A DNA stretch of 64,000 bases from contig JAACJM010000074.1 in NCBI GenBank assembly GCA_013368315.1, positions 1-64,000 on the forward strand, written 5' to 3'. Every line of letters begins with the position of its first letter. Within the stretch, counting starts at the first letter, position 1. The stretch comes from Tetrapyrgos nigripes. Taxonomy: Eukaryota; Basidiomycota; Agaricomycetes; Agaricales; Campanellaceae. Shown in pieces: positions 23,285 to 36,668 of this stretch. The notes beneath the pieces were generated by a model. It did no database searches and had not been told where the DNA came from. It saw nothing but the letters and a program-made list of their open reading frames with translations. The translations under genes and the position numbers were made by a program.

Positions 23285-23372
23285 TTAAGGTGTCTGCAAG
23301 GTGTCTGCAGGGTGTCTGCATGTGGCTGTGCATGTGCAGACACCCTGCAGACACCCTGCAGACACCCTTCCC
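23285..23372. repeat. GGGTGTCTGCA minisatellite folded into an inverted repeat
   Basis: Forward units (GGTGTCTGCA) switch to reverse units (TGCAGACACCC) around GTGGCTGTGCATG, so the array can fold back on itself. The same unit recurs at 23796-23838 and 26128-26171. Confidence 0.8.
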
Positions 23373-23795
23373 AAAAATTACAATGAGTACAAATTATCTT
23401 GAAGTTATTATAATGTATTATCTTGTAGAAACATGCTCAGACATGAGCCAAATACTACCAATTGTTTGATATAATAGGATATTCAAAGATCAGTAGTGAA
23501 ATGCAGGTAGCAAGCATCTCAAAGCATTATGAGACATCTTGAGTGTCCTTGCTTTACAGATTCACACTGATATACACTCATGAGAATGTATAGATACTCT
23601 CCTGATATCTTGAATAGAGAAATTCTGTAAGAATGTTTCAGGAAAAATCTGTGGCTGTGCTTATACTCCTTTTTTTGAAGATTTTTACACTCTGTGTACA
23701 GCTAATACACAACTTTAAAATCATCCTGTAGGTCACATATATATATGGTATGGTACATATAGCCCTATACAGTAATCTACAATGCTATGTGAAAG

Positions 23796-23838
23796 GTGTC
23801 TGCAGCCTTGCAGGGTGTCTGCACGGGGTGTCTGCAGA
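23796..23838 (+). repeat. GGGTGTCTGCA minisatellite, second array
   Basis: Three to four units ending in CTGCAGATTGAGC. With 23285-23372 it may delimit a ~550-bp element. The 23839-24645 stretch that follows holds no gene I can support apart from a possible short minus-strand exon around 23868-23915 (reading NILSFIACYALALLRLG before a GTGAGT). Confidence 0.6.
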
Positions 23839-24645
23839 TTGAGCTATACCGGTAACTCACCTAATCGAAGGAGGGCGAGCGCGTAGCAGGCAATAAAGGA
23901 AAGGATGTTAATGTAAAGAGAGCTACATAAACACATTGTCAGCTAGGCGTCTTCGAAGAAAAGGTCGAAGAACACACCGTTTGGGATTTGCTCGCGAACG
24001 ACATGCCAGAAGCCTACCAACAAGTCAGACAGGTTGAGGAGATGCAGCGGACATAATAACTCACCATATTCAGGACCACCTTACGCGCATATACCCCATT
24101 CCTACTACGCAGACGCGTGAAAGTTAGCGTGTCTGAACCAGCCTAGTGCAAAGACCTGCATGAGTGACCATGTTGTAACGCAACGCTGAATGATGATGGA
24201 CGTCATTGGAATACTGAGAGGCAACAGGCGTGGCAGAAGGAGGGAGGGAGAAGGTCGGAGTTGGGAGGGATGGTGGTGGTACACGACAGAGAGTGGAGCG
24301 TGTGAACTTCAAACTTGCTTGCCTTGGAGTCGACTTCACCTGGTCGTGACTAGCAAAAAATTTCCTCATGTGCAAATTTGAAAATGTACAAGAGAAGTCT
24401 TTTTTTTCAGTTGATTAAAAAAGAGCAAGGGAGAAATACGAACTTTTTGACCGATGGCGCCATAAAAAACGTCGACCAAATTTGGTCATATTGGATGAGC
24501 CTGCTGCTTCTAAGAAGTCTACATAAAACCGCAGATTCATGCAAAAACCGTCAGAATTCTGCAGATTCATGCATAATCGTCTTTCACTGGGCTTTAAGGC
24601 CTAACTTCATTGAGGGGCCTTAATTAAGGCCTTAAGGCGAACACT

Positions 24646-25480
24646 GCATTGGTCCACCACTGCCAAACATCTCACTCCAGTCAGTCTCAAACTGGGAGGC
24701 AAATCTCCGGTAATCATTGACACGAACTTTAATACTCCCGACACGTGCGGAATCGACTCTCTGGATTGGCATTAGCAGCGAAAACAGTGTTCGCCTGAAG
24801 GCCTTAATTAAGGCCCCTCAACGAAGTTAGGCCTTAAAGCCTTAACTGAGCCTTAAATTAATTTGATTTTAAGACCATTTTAAGGTCTAAAATAAAATTT
24901 CTTAAATGCCTCCATACTCGTCCCCAAAGTCTTCCAATGCACCATCATTGGGTATCTTGTCCTGCTCCTGTTGTGCAAGGAGCTCCATATACAAAGCTTC
25001 TTTCCTCCAGCCCTGTCTGCGAGTCTGCTGACATTGTAGCGGCTGCTATTTTTCTTCTTGCCTTGGTGGTAGCAGTCTCATAGTTCTCCTGTACTACGAG
25101 CCCTTTTTAAGAACAATGAGAGAAGTTTTTTGTCACTGACAACAGCCCAACAACAGCCAGTAAAAAAGTTTTCCAAGCCAGGTCACTCAGGTCTTGGCTT
25201 GATGTCACATTTCGTTTTCTCAAGTCTTAATTAAGCCTTAACAAATTTCTCTGAGCAAGTTAAGCCTTACTTGTTAATTTGTTAAGGCCTTAAATTAATT
25301 TTCCCTTGAGCCTTAAGGTGAACACTGGGCGAAAAGGATCTTTTGGGGAAAAACGAGTTATGCGAGACAGATTTATGTAGCACCTGATTATGTGCTGCTG
25401 CCTACTAAAGACACTAACCACATGAAGGCCAAGGAAGAGTTGGAGGAAGGCTTTAAGAAGGATATCATATTGATGCACTT
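24646..25480 (+). pseudogene. Aldehyde dehydrogenase relic interrupted by a hAT MITE
   Basis: 24646-24784 reads TAKHLTPVSLKLGGKSPVII and then DTCGIDSL; 25328-25480 reads AKRIFWGKTSYARQIYVAPD and then YVLLPTK. Together they are the ALDH active-site region (TLELGGKSP glutamate box, then GQTCVAPDYV cysteine box). The catalytic Cys is lost (QIYVAP instead of QTCVAP), and the box glutamate is Lys. The hAT element at 24785-25327 splits the exon, with an 8-bp duplication. Upstream and downstream ALDH exons are absent. A second relic of the same exon is at 54409-54580. Not functional. Confidence 0.8.
24785..25327. mobile_element. hAT-type MITE (543 bp)
   Basis: Ends are CAGTGTTCGCC on the left and GGTGAACACTG on the right, matching as inverted repeats. 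Flanks are AGCGAAAA (24777-24784) and GGCGAAAA (25328-25335), an 8-bp target duplication with one mismatch. Size, CAGTGTTC ends and 8-bp duplication fit a non-autonomous hAT element. Another end of the same family (CCTTAAGGCGAACACTG) stops at 24645, just before the ALDH sequence. Confidence 0.8.
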
Positions 25481-26127
25481 ACCCCTCATTATCCACTATA
25501 CACATATCTTGAAGCGGGTAGTATTGCGGATTAAACGGTGAAAAACTACGCTCAAGAACCCAGATCATAACGCGCCTGGAAGCAATTCCAATGCTGATAC
25601 TGATTTGAGTCTGCTTCCTCCGTCAGTGGTCGAACTGTATTGAACGATGATGTGCTTGTCCTGACCTGCTGAACACATCTTTTTTTTTTCACAGACTCGG
25701 ATTCAACGCGTTCCCATCCATTTTGTGTACCATAACGGATGTAGTTTGAACCTGTCTTAGATGTTTGTTAACCGTTGAATACTACCAGGTCGACCTTACC
25801 ATCACTTTCTGTCCCTGAGCAGTGGAGAACGCCTCTGCTACCTGCAAAGTAGATCAGTATCCAGCTTACAGTTGTATAACTGCGAGTAAACAAGAAAGAG
25901 ATGTCTGCAGACATTATGGATTTATTTATCCACCCTCAGAAACTCCCTGAACACGGAGCTTTAGCGTACTCAATGAAGCACTTACTTGGTGACTTCTTCG
26001 CCATACTATAGGATGGGATAGGATTCAGAATCAAGCATGTCCTTCTATTTCTATCTCATCATCCGACTCCGTTATACTATCCAATACAATCCTCCGACTA
26101 GCCTGATTCCTCCTCAGACTCGAGACT
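25481..26127. other. No gene recognised
   Basis: No coding exon supported on either strand. Confidence 0.4.
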
Positions 26128-26171
26128 GTCTGCAGGGTGTCTGCAGGGTGTCTGCAGGGGGTGTCTGCAGA
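26128..26171 (+). repeat. GGGTGTCTGCA minisatellite, third array
   Basis: Four units of GTGTCTGCAGG, related to 23285-23372 and 23796-23838. From 26172 to 26683 I see only repeated GCAGAT/GTGCAG words and no gene. Confidence 0.7.
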
Positions 26172-26683
26172 TTTCTGATACCCGGTGAGTTACTCTATGT
26201 ATGTGCCGTTCACGTATAACTCACAAAACTTGGCCTCAGGTCTTGAAATACACGTGTAAGAAGGATTGCAGCTGTATATGGTACGTAGTTTCGCATTGCA
26301 CATGCTCGGGATCTCTGCTGATGATACTTCTGGAACTTCTGTTTTATGGTGCACGACGAAGGGGACTTTGAGGTGGATGGGGCTTGATGGGATTCCTATA
26401 GAATAGTTTCAGATTTTGTGCATATTATCGCAGATAGATGCAGAAATATATCATTTACTTTTTCACCATTCTTTCGTGCAGAAATCGCCAGATATATGCA
26501 GAATAGTGCAGATTTCAAGCAAGATTTCTTTTGCTGCTAATTCTCTCGTGCAGATAATGCAGAAAAGTGCAGAAAAAGGGCTCATTTTCTGCAAAAATCT
26601 GGTTCCACTCAATGGAGATCTGCCAGATTGCATAAAAGCTCATATTTGTGCAGATTCGTGCATAGTCCGTTTTCACTGGGCTT

Positions 26684-27133
26684 AAAGCCTTAACTGAGCC
26701 TTAAATTAATTTGATTTTAAGACCATTTTAAGGTCTGAAATAAAATTTCTTAAATGCCCCCATACTCATCCCCAAAGTCTTCCAATGCACCATCATTGGG
26801 TATCTTGTCCTTCTCCTGTTGTGCAGCTTCTTTCCTCCAGCCCTGTCTGTGAGTCTGCTGACATTGTAGTGGCTGCTATTTTTCTTCTTGCCTTGGTGGT
26901 AGTAGTCTCATAGTTCTCCTGTACTGCAAGCCCTTTTTGAGAGCAATGAGAGAAGTTTTTTGTCACTGACAACAGCCCAACAACAGCCAGTAAAAAAGTT
27001 TTCCAAGTCAGGTCACTCAGGTCTTGGCTTGATGTCACATTTCGTTTTCTCAAGTCTTAATTAAGCCTTAACAAATTTCTCTGTGCAAGTTAGGCCTTAA
27101 ATTAATTTGCCCTTAAGCCTTAAGGTGAACACT
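26684..27133. mobile_element. Second copy of the hAT-type MITE, left end truncated or altered
   Basis: Closely matches the interior and right end of 24785-25327 (for example CATCATTGGGTATCTTGTCC) and ends with the same GGTGAACACTG at 27133. The left CAGTGTTCGCC end is missing; instead the sequence joins CTTTTCACTGGG-type sequence also seen at 24585. A minus-strand frame inside (KTFLLAVVGLLSVTKNFSHC) is shared by both copies and may be a scrap of the parent element. Confidence 0.7.
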
Positions 27134-27394
27134 GGCAGTGGTGGAGATGATGCCTGTGATGGTGCTGTTTCTGTCAAGAACAGGTTCAGATAGGACTGGA
27201 TACCTCTCAGGCCACCACACAGGAGCCAAAGATGAAGTAACAGAGCAAATAGAATAGATAAGAGTGAGTAGCCACAAATGGGCCCAAGTCTACATAGTAC
27301 TGAGACAAGGCTAAGCAGTATGGATCATAGGGAGCACAAGTGGACAGACTAGAGACCTATCTATGAAGCCCTGAAGTATATATGATCAAAGGAA

Positions 27395-27760
27395 TGAAGA
27401 GATGAAGCCTAGATCAATAGGTACTGATGGAAAGGAAGAACTATGGAGAAATAAAGGAACAATGGAAAAATCAAGGAGAAACAAGGTAGAACTATGGGGA
27501 AACAAGGAAGAACTATGGAGAAAGGAAGAACCATGGAGAAACACCTGGAAGAACTATAGAAGTGACAGGAACAAAGGAAGCAAAGCAAAGAAGAAGGAAA
27601 ACAAAGAGAAACAAGATCTGGATAAGCCAAAGTACTGGAAAGAAGACTAGAAGCAAAAGGAATGATGGAAGTGAAGCAAAGAAGAGGGAAAACAAAGAGG
27701 AACAAGATCTGGATAAACCAAAGTACTGGAAAGAAGACTAAAAGCAAAAGAATGAAGGAA
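27395..27760 (+). repeat. Purine-rich tract with an 88-bp tandem duplication
   Basis: The plus strand is almost all A and G (GAAGAACTATGGAGAAA-type words). About 27574-27660 and 27662-27750 are tandem copies that share AACAAGATCTGGATAA. No gene is supported. Confidence 0.7.
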
Positions 27761-27889
27761 GACAGGGTTTGGAGATGAAGCCATGAAGAGATTCATGACA
27801 GTTTCCAGTGTAGAGGACTGAAATAAAGGAGAAGGGAGGGAGGCAAAAAAGAAGTGTTGTTGTTAGCATGGTCAAAGGAATGGAAGAAA

Positions 27890-27948
27890 GGACAGACTAT
27901 GATCCTACTCATCTCCAACTTGGAGATGAGTAGGATCATAGTCTGTCC
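27890..27948. repeat. Perfect palindrome, 29-bp arms with a 1-nt centre
   Basis: The left arm 27890-27918 (starts GGACAGACTATGATCC) is the exact reverse complement of 27920-27948; the only unpaired base is C at 27919. It would form an uninterrupted hairpin in RNA or a cruciform in DNA. No promoter or transcript evidence is available. Confidence 0.95.
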
Positions 27949-28408
27949 CAACAACTTTGTCATCTCAGAAACCACTCCCAAAAACCACACAGAAAGCACT
28001 CTGATCAAGATACTTTAGTATGAGCTCAGCCAGGATTATGAGGTCAAATGAAATGAGGCTGAGTTCTTTACACTCTGTTTCTGTGTGTGGCAGTGCATAT
28101 TCATCCCATCTCTTCCTGTGCTGTTGTTTCCAGTTTCCTCCCTGCCCATATCCACAGCCCCTGTATTTATTAATATTGATGCAGACAAAATGACCAAGGT
28201 ACTGAAGGAGACTGTAATGTCAAGATAGCCATCTATATCCCGGCAATTCTGGAACATCAACAGTGAGAGAGAGCACAGACTAGTGATGTGCGTAGTGTGG
28301 GCTCAGAGTTGGGTCTGGTTTTGTACTAGGGCCTGGGTATCATAAAATTGAGGTCCGAGCCCAAAGTCTTCACCTAGGGGTTTGCTACCTATTACTTACC
28401 TTTCTCTC

Positions 28409-28547
28409 ACACCCAGCAGTAACCAATATTCCATGGCCAAAAGTTAGTTCGAGAACCACCAGCAAGCGATTCAATTGGTTCAGCTGGGACTCCGATAAAT
28501 TTGCAAACTAACTTTCCAAAATGGAATATTGGTTACTTGCTGGGTGT
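28409..28547. mobile_element. Small inverted-repeat element (139 bp)
   Basis: Ends read ACACCCAGCAGTAACCAATA at the left and its near reverse complement at the right, with pairing extending about 40 bp inwards (AAAGTTAGTT on both sides). No clear target duplication. Size and fold-back structure fit a MITE relic. Confidence 0.65.
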
Positions 28548-28648
28548 CAAGTCCCCGTCCGTTGACTCAGGGACACTATTTTGTGTCTATTCATTCATGA
28601 CTTTATAAAACACCATCATGGCTCAAGGCAACTGTCTAAGCCCCCGAA

Positions 28649-30892
<2,244 letters not shown>

Positions 30893-33005
30893 GGCAAGCG
30901 CAGTAGGCTTCAGGAGCAGTCGACAGGCTGCGACTTCTGTAGAATATACTCTACATTCAGTATTATCATACTTGTAGTTACTTATATATTCTGATAATAG
31001 TATTTACTAGCTTTAAGGGAGATAGCCTTAAACCAAAGCAGAGGATACTGATGCGCAGGTGTGACCGAGGCGTTGCTTTCTGTCTTTCTTCATTCAATGC
31101 ACTTGAACATTTACCGTCAGGCTTTTCAGATGCATACATTCATTTGGCTATCAAGTAATCTATGGATCTCATTCTTGGTCCTCAGCATTCTCGAAAGTAC
31201 TCAGCAGACCCTTGAAGATCCTCTGCAGTAATTTACCACTACATATCACCACAGCATCCTTGCCACACTACCTTGAAGATGTGAACAATGCAAGAAGTCT
31301 CTTGGAATTTGTCAAAAAGGCACCAAGTAAATGGGTTGATGCTGAATTCATACGTACCAAGGATAAACCTTATTTGCTCCCATTGTGCAAGGAGCCTCGT
31401 CCAAAGGGCAGGCACTGGCTACATTTACAACTCAAGGTGCATGTGACAGTATCTCAAAGAGATCTGACACCGCAAGGCATTCACCAAAGCAATCTGCAGT
31501 GATCTTCCACTGGCAGTGGAAAGACTACGCTGGACTGATCATCATCGTTATCCAGTCCCTCATCTTCAGCAGCTGTGTCGTTTATGCAAGACAGTTTGAG
31601 GGTAGCTTTAATAGGGCTAGTGAGTGTAGTAGATAGAAATGTAGCTTTCAATAGAAAACTACTCAATAAGACTGGTTAAGTTTCAAAGGGGTCTCAGGTG
31701 ATAAGAGTATCAATGAGGTAAGTTCTCTCTAGGATGTTCTCAGTGGGTGGGTAGTTGGATAAGTTGTATTCAATCAGACAGATATTCCTCCGTAATACTG
31801 CGAGTCTGCAAGTGGAATTCCTATGATCAAATCACTTGATATCATGATACAGAAATCATGAAATTCTCTCTATTACCACCTGAAGACGAGGTCTCTAGTG
31901 TCTAATGGGGGCAGGTTCTCTATTGCACTTAGTAGTGTCCAATGAATTATAGTGAAAGATGAATACATGATTGCAGAAGCAAAGTGTCTTTGCCACTGGT
32001 TCCAAAGTGTTGAATGGTCTGATTTCAATTTGATGAGTGTGACAGCAGGTTGGGAACCTGAGTGCGTGCTTTTCTATGCTTCGGTTCTCTTTCTCTATGG
32101 TCAAGTCTCCCTGAGCTCATCTTTCAATCATTCTTCATTTCTTAGTTGACACAGTCTTTATTTCCTTAGTAACAGGTTTCTGAGAGTCTCCATGAACTCC
32201 ATTACTCGTAATCAAGGTCCAAGCTTTCCATTGTTCACTCATGATATTACATCACTAGCCTAGAGTCACAGCTCAGTTCTTCAGCTGATAGTGACCAAGG
32301 AATCTTAGATATCCTCTTCAGGTCAGATTCAAGTAAGTGTTTTTATTATAATCATCACAATCTTACAGGGGTGTACAATGTGCAGTTAGTTGTATCAGCT
32401 TGATGGTATAGAGTGTCACTTGAGAGTAGCTTGATTTTCCATTTTTGGTATGGCTGTGCTTATTCTAGTCAATCAACTTTGCTACACTTTATTTTACATG
32501 ACTGGGGGGAACACCAGTGTCCCATAGTTTTCAAAGCCTTTGTACCAGTAATGCAGATAGGCTTGCAATAGGCCTCCAGGAAATTGAATTGAAAACTTTG
32601 ATGGGCTTACTGTGGGAGCAGTTGTGCATGGATTCCCATGAAAGTGGAAGCATTGGAAAGCTGTGCAAAAACACGTGAAGAAGCCCCAGCACATGCCAGA
32701 CACAGCCACATTTACATAGTAAAATTGAGTGGGACTTTTTTAATAGAAAACAATATGCAGGAAATTGAGGAGTAGATCAATTCTCACGATTGGGGTGTCA
32801 AGAGATAGGTATTTTGAATAGCTTGCGGAAGACGCTTAGTCAGCTTAGGGTTATGGCTAGGGTTTTGCGCTATGAGCTGTTTACTGTTTTTATGCAGTTT
32901 TTCAGTTTTAATAAAAATATACAGTAATTCAACGGATTGATGGATTCCCACGAGATGTATGTCATCTGATAGAGAATTTGAATAGATTTAGGACGCCCCC
33001 GGAAC
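30893..33005. other. No gene recognised
   Basis: Short open frames around 31212-31636 have no recognisable product. About 32396-32500 is a diverged relative of the AGCTTGA-flanking sequence near 10405-10470. Confidence 0.4.
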
Positions 33006-33030
33006 TTTAGGGTTAGGGTTAGGTTTAGGG
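33006..33030 (+). repeat. Short TTAGGG-like array
   Basis: Reads as about four units of TTAGGG/TTTAGGG, the fungal telomere repeat, followed by an inverted ACCCTAAA at about 33035. Too short for a telomere; possibly an interstitial repair scar or part of a repeat. 33031-34140 has no gene I can support. Confidence 0.6.
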
Positions 33031-34140
33031 TTGTACCCTAAATAAAGTTTAGGACAAATGACCATGATGTCTTGACAAGGGACTAAGCTTTGGAGATACC
33101 CTTAAAATGCTGGCAAACATCATTAACCTTGGAAAGGACACAAATCCTTGACAGCCTTGTCAAAGTCAGCAATCCTTTACAAACCAAAAAGTATTGTGAA
33201 CCTTGACAGTACCCTAAAACCTTTATGAACCTTTAAAGGTTCTTAAAGGATTGTCTCATTTCTCAAGGATTGGGGAACCTTTTCAAGGTCCTAAAAGGCT
33301 TTTGGGTCTTTATAGTAGCTGATTACTATTTATTCATGATTAAATTATTATTGACAGGGTCAAGGCTCAAAAGACCTTTAAGGGAGACTGGACTTTTGCT
33401 GATGTGGGTGAGTAGAGGTATGTGTCCTTAACCATTTCAATCCTGGGTTTCACTGAACCGCAGTACAACAGTGTGGATGACGTGTCTACTGCTCATCTTG
33501 ACCCATGACCCCAAGGAAAACTCCAGTGTTGACTTAAGTCAGAACTCAAGGTTGTTCTTTTTTTTTTTGATCCTTGTTTATTCACTGTTGTGCTAATGCA
33601 TATGGTAGTGACTATCTAATCAAAGAGTTGTACATGATTTGTCCATTCATAGTTCTATCAGATCAGGTGAGGAGTGAAGTAGTAGCTAGTATAGTAACTA
33701 GCCAGCCTGGAAATGTAATTATAGAATCTAGTAATGTTGCTTTTTCATGCCAGGCCAGCTTATCTCAGCAGCCTCCTTCTCACACCACATCTTTTCCATC
33801 CATACCAACTGGGTACCCAGGCTTACACTGGCACATGGCACTGCAGTGCAGTGATTATCCATGCCACTGGACTCCATAGCTATCTGTTTTTTCAGGGCAC
33901 CAACCTCTGGGTGGCACATGAGGGGACCAATCCTCAAGGCAGGCCTGGACCTTTTGACCATGTGGTGAATATGTAATATGCTGGATGTCAGTGGAACAGC
34001 AGCTGATAGTGCCCACAATCTGAATGGGACAAGGCAGGCATGGGTGAATTTGAAAGGTGAAGATCTGTTGACAGTGTGTGTGTGACAATTGGCAGTGGTA
34101 GAAACTGGAGTGTCAAAGGTGTTATCTCACAGAGTTTTTG

Positions 34141-34236
34141 GGGATCCATGAAGGATTGAACCAGCGTCGAAGGGATGTTGAACCCTAGCTGCCATGTGTT
34201 GAACAGGGATGGGGACCACTACACCACTATGCTCCC
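34141..34236 (-). other. tRNA-like sequence, probably a SINE head or tRNA pseudogene
   Basis: On the minus strand the segment starts GGGAGCATAGTGGTGTAGTG, which includes an A-box-like TAGTGGTGTAGTGG (34229-34216), and has a B-box GGTTCAATCC (34162-34153). Spacing between the boxes fits a tRNA-derived RNA polymerase III promoter. The 3' end does not pair properly with GGGAGCA, so it is not a clean tRNA gene. Confidence 0.5.
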
Positions 34237-35060
34237 AGAACTCAAGGTTAGCTCAAGTCCGACTTCAGCAAAGGATGTTGCAAACCACACTCACAGTCCA
34301 AATGGGCATATATGTGGGAACTGATGCAGGTTGGGTATTGTCTAGACAATGAACATCACAAAACAGAGAAAAAGAAGAAAAAAAGAGAGTACATCAGTAA
34401 CCAGTCAACTAATCAGCCAGAAAGATTAAGAACCCCCCAGAAAGCTTTGCTGCAGTAGAAATAGAAACAAAACTCACCTCTAATCACACTCCCTTCAGTT
34501 GGTTCCCTCTTCTCCATTGGGCTTGGGGTTCTATTGCATCATCTCCTTGAACTCTGACAACTCATCTATATCTGTCATGGTCATTGTAATCCTGGAGAGC
34601 ACCAAGGGCTGTAGGGTCTTGGATCATAGGGCTGCTGTCTCATCTAGCTGAGAAGAGAGGAGAGACAGTAAGGGTGCTTTTATAGATGGAGAGAGGCTGG
34701 GAAAAAGGTCATGGAAATAGAAGCATAGGGTATGATACAGACTGGATGGTCAGAATGCTGAGAGCATACTCAGCGTTGTTGTTACAGTTGTCGCCATTGT
34801 CACTGCCATGGTGGATGATAGTGGTAGTAGCTGGACAAGCTTGTATATATCCATGTCTGGGCCCTAACAATTAAAACAAATACATGTGACCCTGAGACCA
34901 AACAAGACCTCACGCATCAATTGTCATCAATGCATCAGGTTGAACTGTTGACTCTTAACTGCAACCACCACCTTCAACAAGTCAACTTTGCTTGCATCAA
35001 CAACATTGCCACCATCTTCATCCATGCCCTTCTTGCCTATGCTATCTTGCAATCCCTATA
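34237..35060. other. No gene recognised
   Basis: No exon or repeat supported. Confidence 0.4.
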
Positions 35061-36365
35061 CAATGAAAGGGGTGTGGGCCAGTGCTGAAGTGTGGCGAGA
35101 ACAAGTCCGGTGAGCTCAAAGATTCTACACACCAATCCAGTAAATGGTGTGTAGAATTGTGCAGGTTGTCACTGCATGCCAGCGTGTCAGTGGCATGCAT
35201 ACGTACTGAAAATTTCGTTCGAGTTCTCATCCACTATGTCAAAATAAATTCTAAAGAATATCTGAACCTATGGCCTGTATCTAATCTTGCACATTCTTAA
35301 AACAGCAAGTTTTGTACATTTTGTACTTATATGACTTGGAAACTGTCGAGAAGTGACCCACAGATCTATTAGGGTAGCCCACACATATGACATCATGTGC
35401 GGACCAGCCAATACCTGATGCATCTAACTAACTGCTGCTCTCTATTGCTACCTGTGTGCAATACTGCATCACAAACTTAGGTAAACAGCTCATAAGCCCT
35501 CTGAATGATAATTAAAAATCATTATTCATGTGTTAGGACCTTTGACATTGAGAAATGCTTGTCTCTGACGTCGTTCAGGGTTACCCGATGTTAATTCCCA
35601 TGCCTCCTATCAGCCCTGCTCTCTGTTTGCCTTGACTCAGTTTACCTCAACAAGCAGATATGTGCCTCGGGGATTGATGGAATATGCTTCGAGCATATAT
35701 AGGTGTCTCTCGAATTTTTTTAACCAGATCCTCAGCATATTAATCAAAAATACTCGAAATTTGCTCATTTGGCAGCACTGCAGCTCAAATAGAGCACTTG
35801 ACTGAGGGTTTAAAAAGCCAAAGAAAATTCATAAGGTAGCTAAAGCCCTAAAAAAGCTATTCTGGTTCTGTACAACTTTTTGGATGTGTGTACTGAGAAA
35901 TACAGCTAATCCGAGGCAACACGCATGGGCCCGCTGGCCCACAGGTGACCCACACAATTCTCACAACTGTCCAGTAAAGAAAGTCAATGGAAAATGGGTA
36001 GTTCGATTTCTGAGAAAAGTAGAGAAAGGTACTATAGTGTGTACTATGATAAATATAAGTACTTAAGAAGAAAAAGTGCTTTAGAGGTCTCTATGAATCT
36101 GGAAAAAGGAATGGAGTACTTAGGTGGTACTTTCCCTTCACTATCCTTCCCATTAGACTATCCAGTACTGACGGATGGCCATCTTAGAATGAACCTTGCC
36201 AGCACCAGCACCGTGAAAATCTGCTCTATCCTGCTCAACTTCCTTGAGCAACATCAAATTGGCGGTTACTTTAGTGACTGTGGTAGTGTATGTTTGTCTA
36301 CATAGGATGCAAAATTCAAAATTCAAAGATGAATGATTGGATAGCACAGTGACAATGAATCATAA
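35061..36365 (+). repeat. 1.3-kb dispersed repeat, copy B (CpG-depleted)
   Basis: Same extent and orientation as 15055-16367. Most differences are C-to-T or G-to-A at CpG sites, more often lost in this copy. A pogo-type MITE follows at the TA at its right edge. Confidence 0.85.
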
Positions 36366-36367
36366 TA

Positions 36368-36666
36368 CAGTAGAATACCTTGTAATGAATAAGGTAATAA
36401 TGAATAATTGCTCATAATTAATACACTTTTGGCTCTCCCAAACTGACGTTTATAGCCAAAAACATATGTCATAAGGAATAACCACCATAATGAATAGCTT
36501 TGGGCTGTCTCCCAACACTATTCATTATGAGGTATTTGACTGTAATACACTTTTGGCTCTCCCAAACTGACGTTTATAGCCAAAAACATATGTCATAAGG
36601 AATAACCACCATAATGAATAGCTTTGGGCTGTCTCCCAACACTATTCATTATGAGGTATTTGACTG
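36368..36666. mobile_element. Pogo/Tc1-type MITE (299 bp) with internal tandem duplication
   Basis: Left end CAGTAGAATACCTTGTAATG pairs with the right end (reverse complement CAGTCAAATACCTCATAATG). TA flanks both sides (36366-36367, 36667-36668). Inside, 36421-36544 and 36545-36666 are two near-identical 124-bp units. TIR words CAGT(A/C)(G/A)AATACCT and TA duplication fit Tc1/mariner-pogo MITEs. Confidence 0.85.
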
Positions 36667-36668
36667 TA

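Noticed and set aside
33006..33030. Telomere
   Set aside because: Only about four imperfect TTAGGG-like units, internal in the window, with ordinary sequence on both sides.
34141..34236. Functional tRNA gene
   Set aside because: A and B boxes are present, but the acceptor stem does not close and no terminator-like T run follows.
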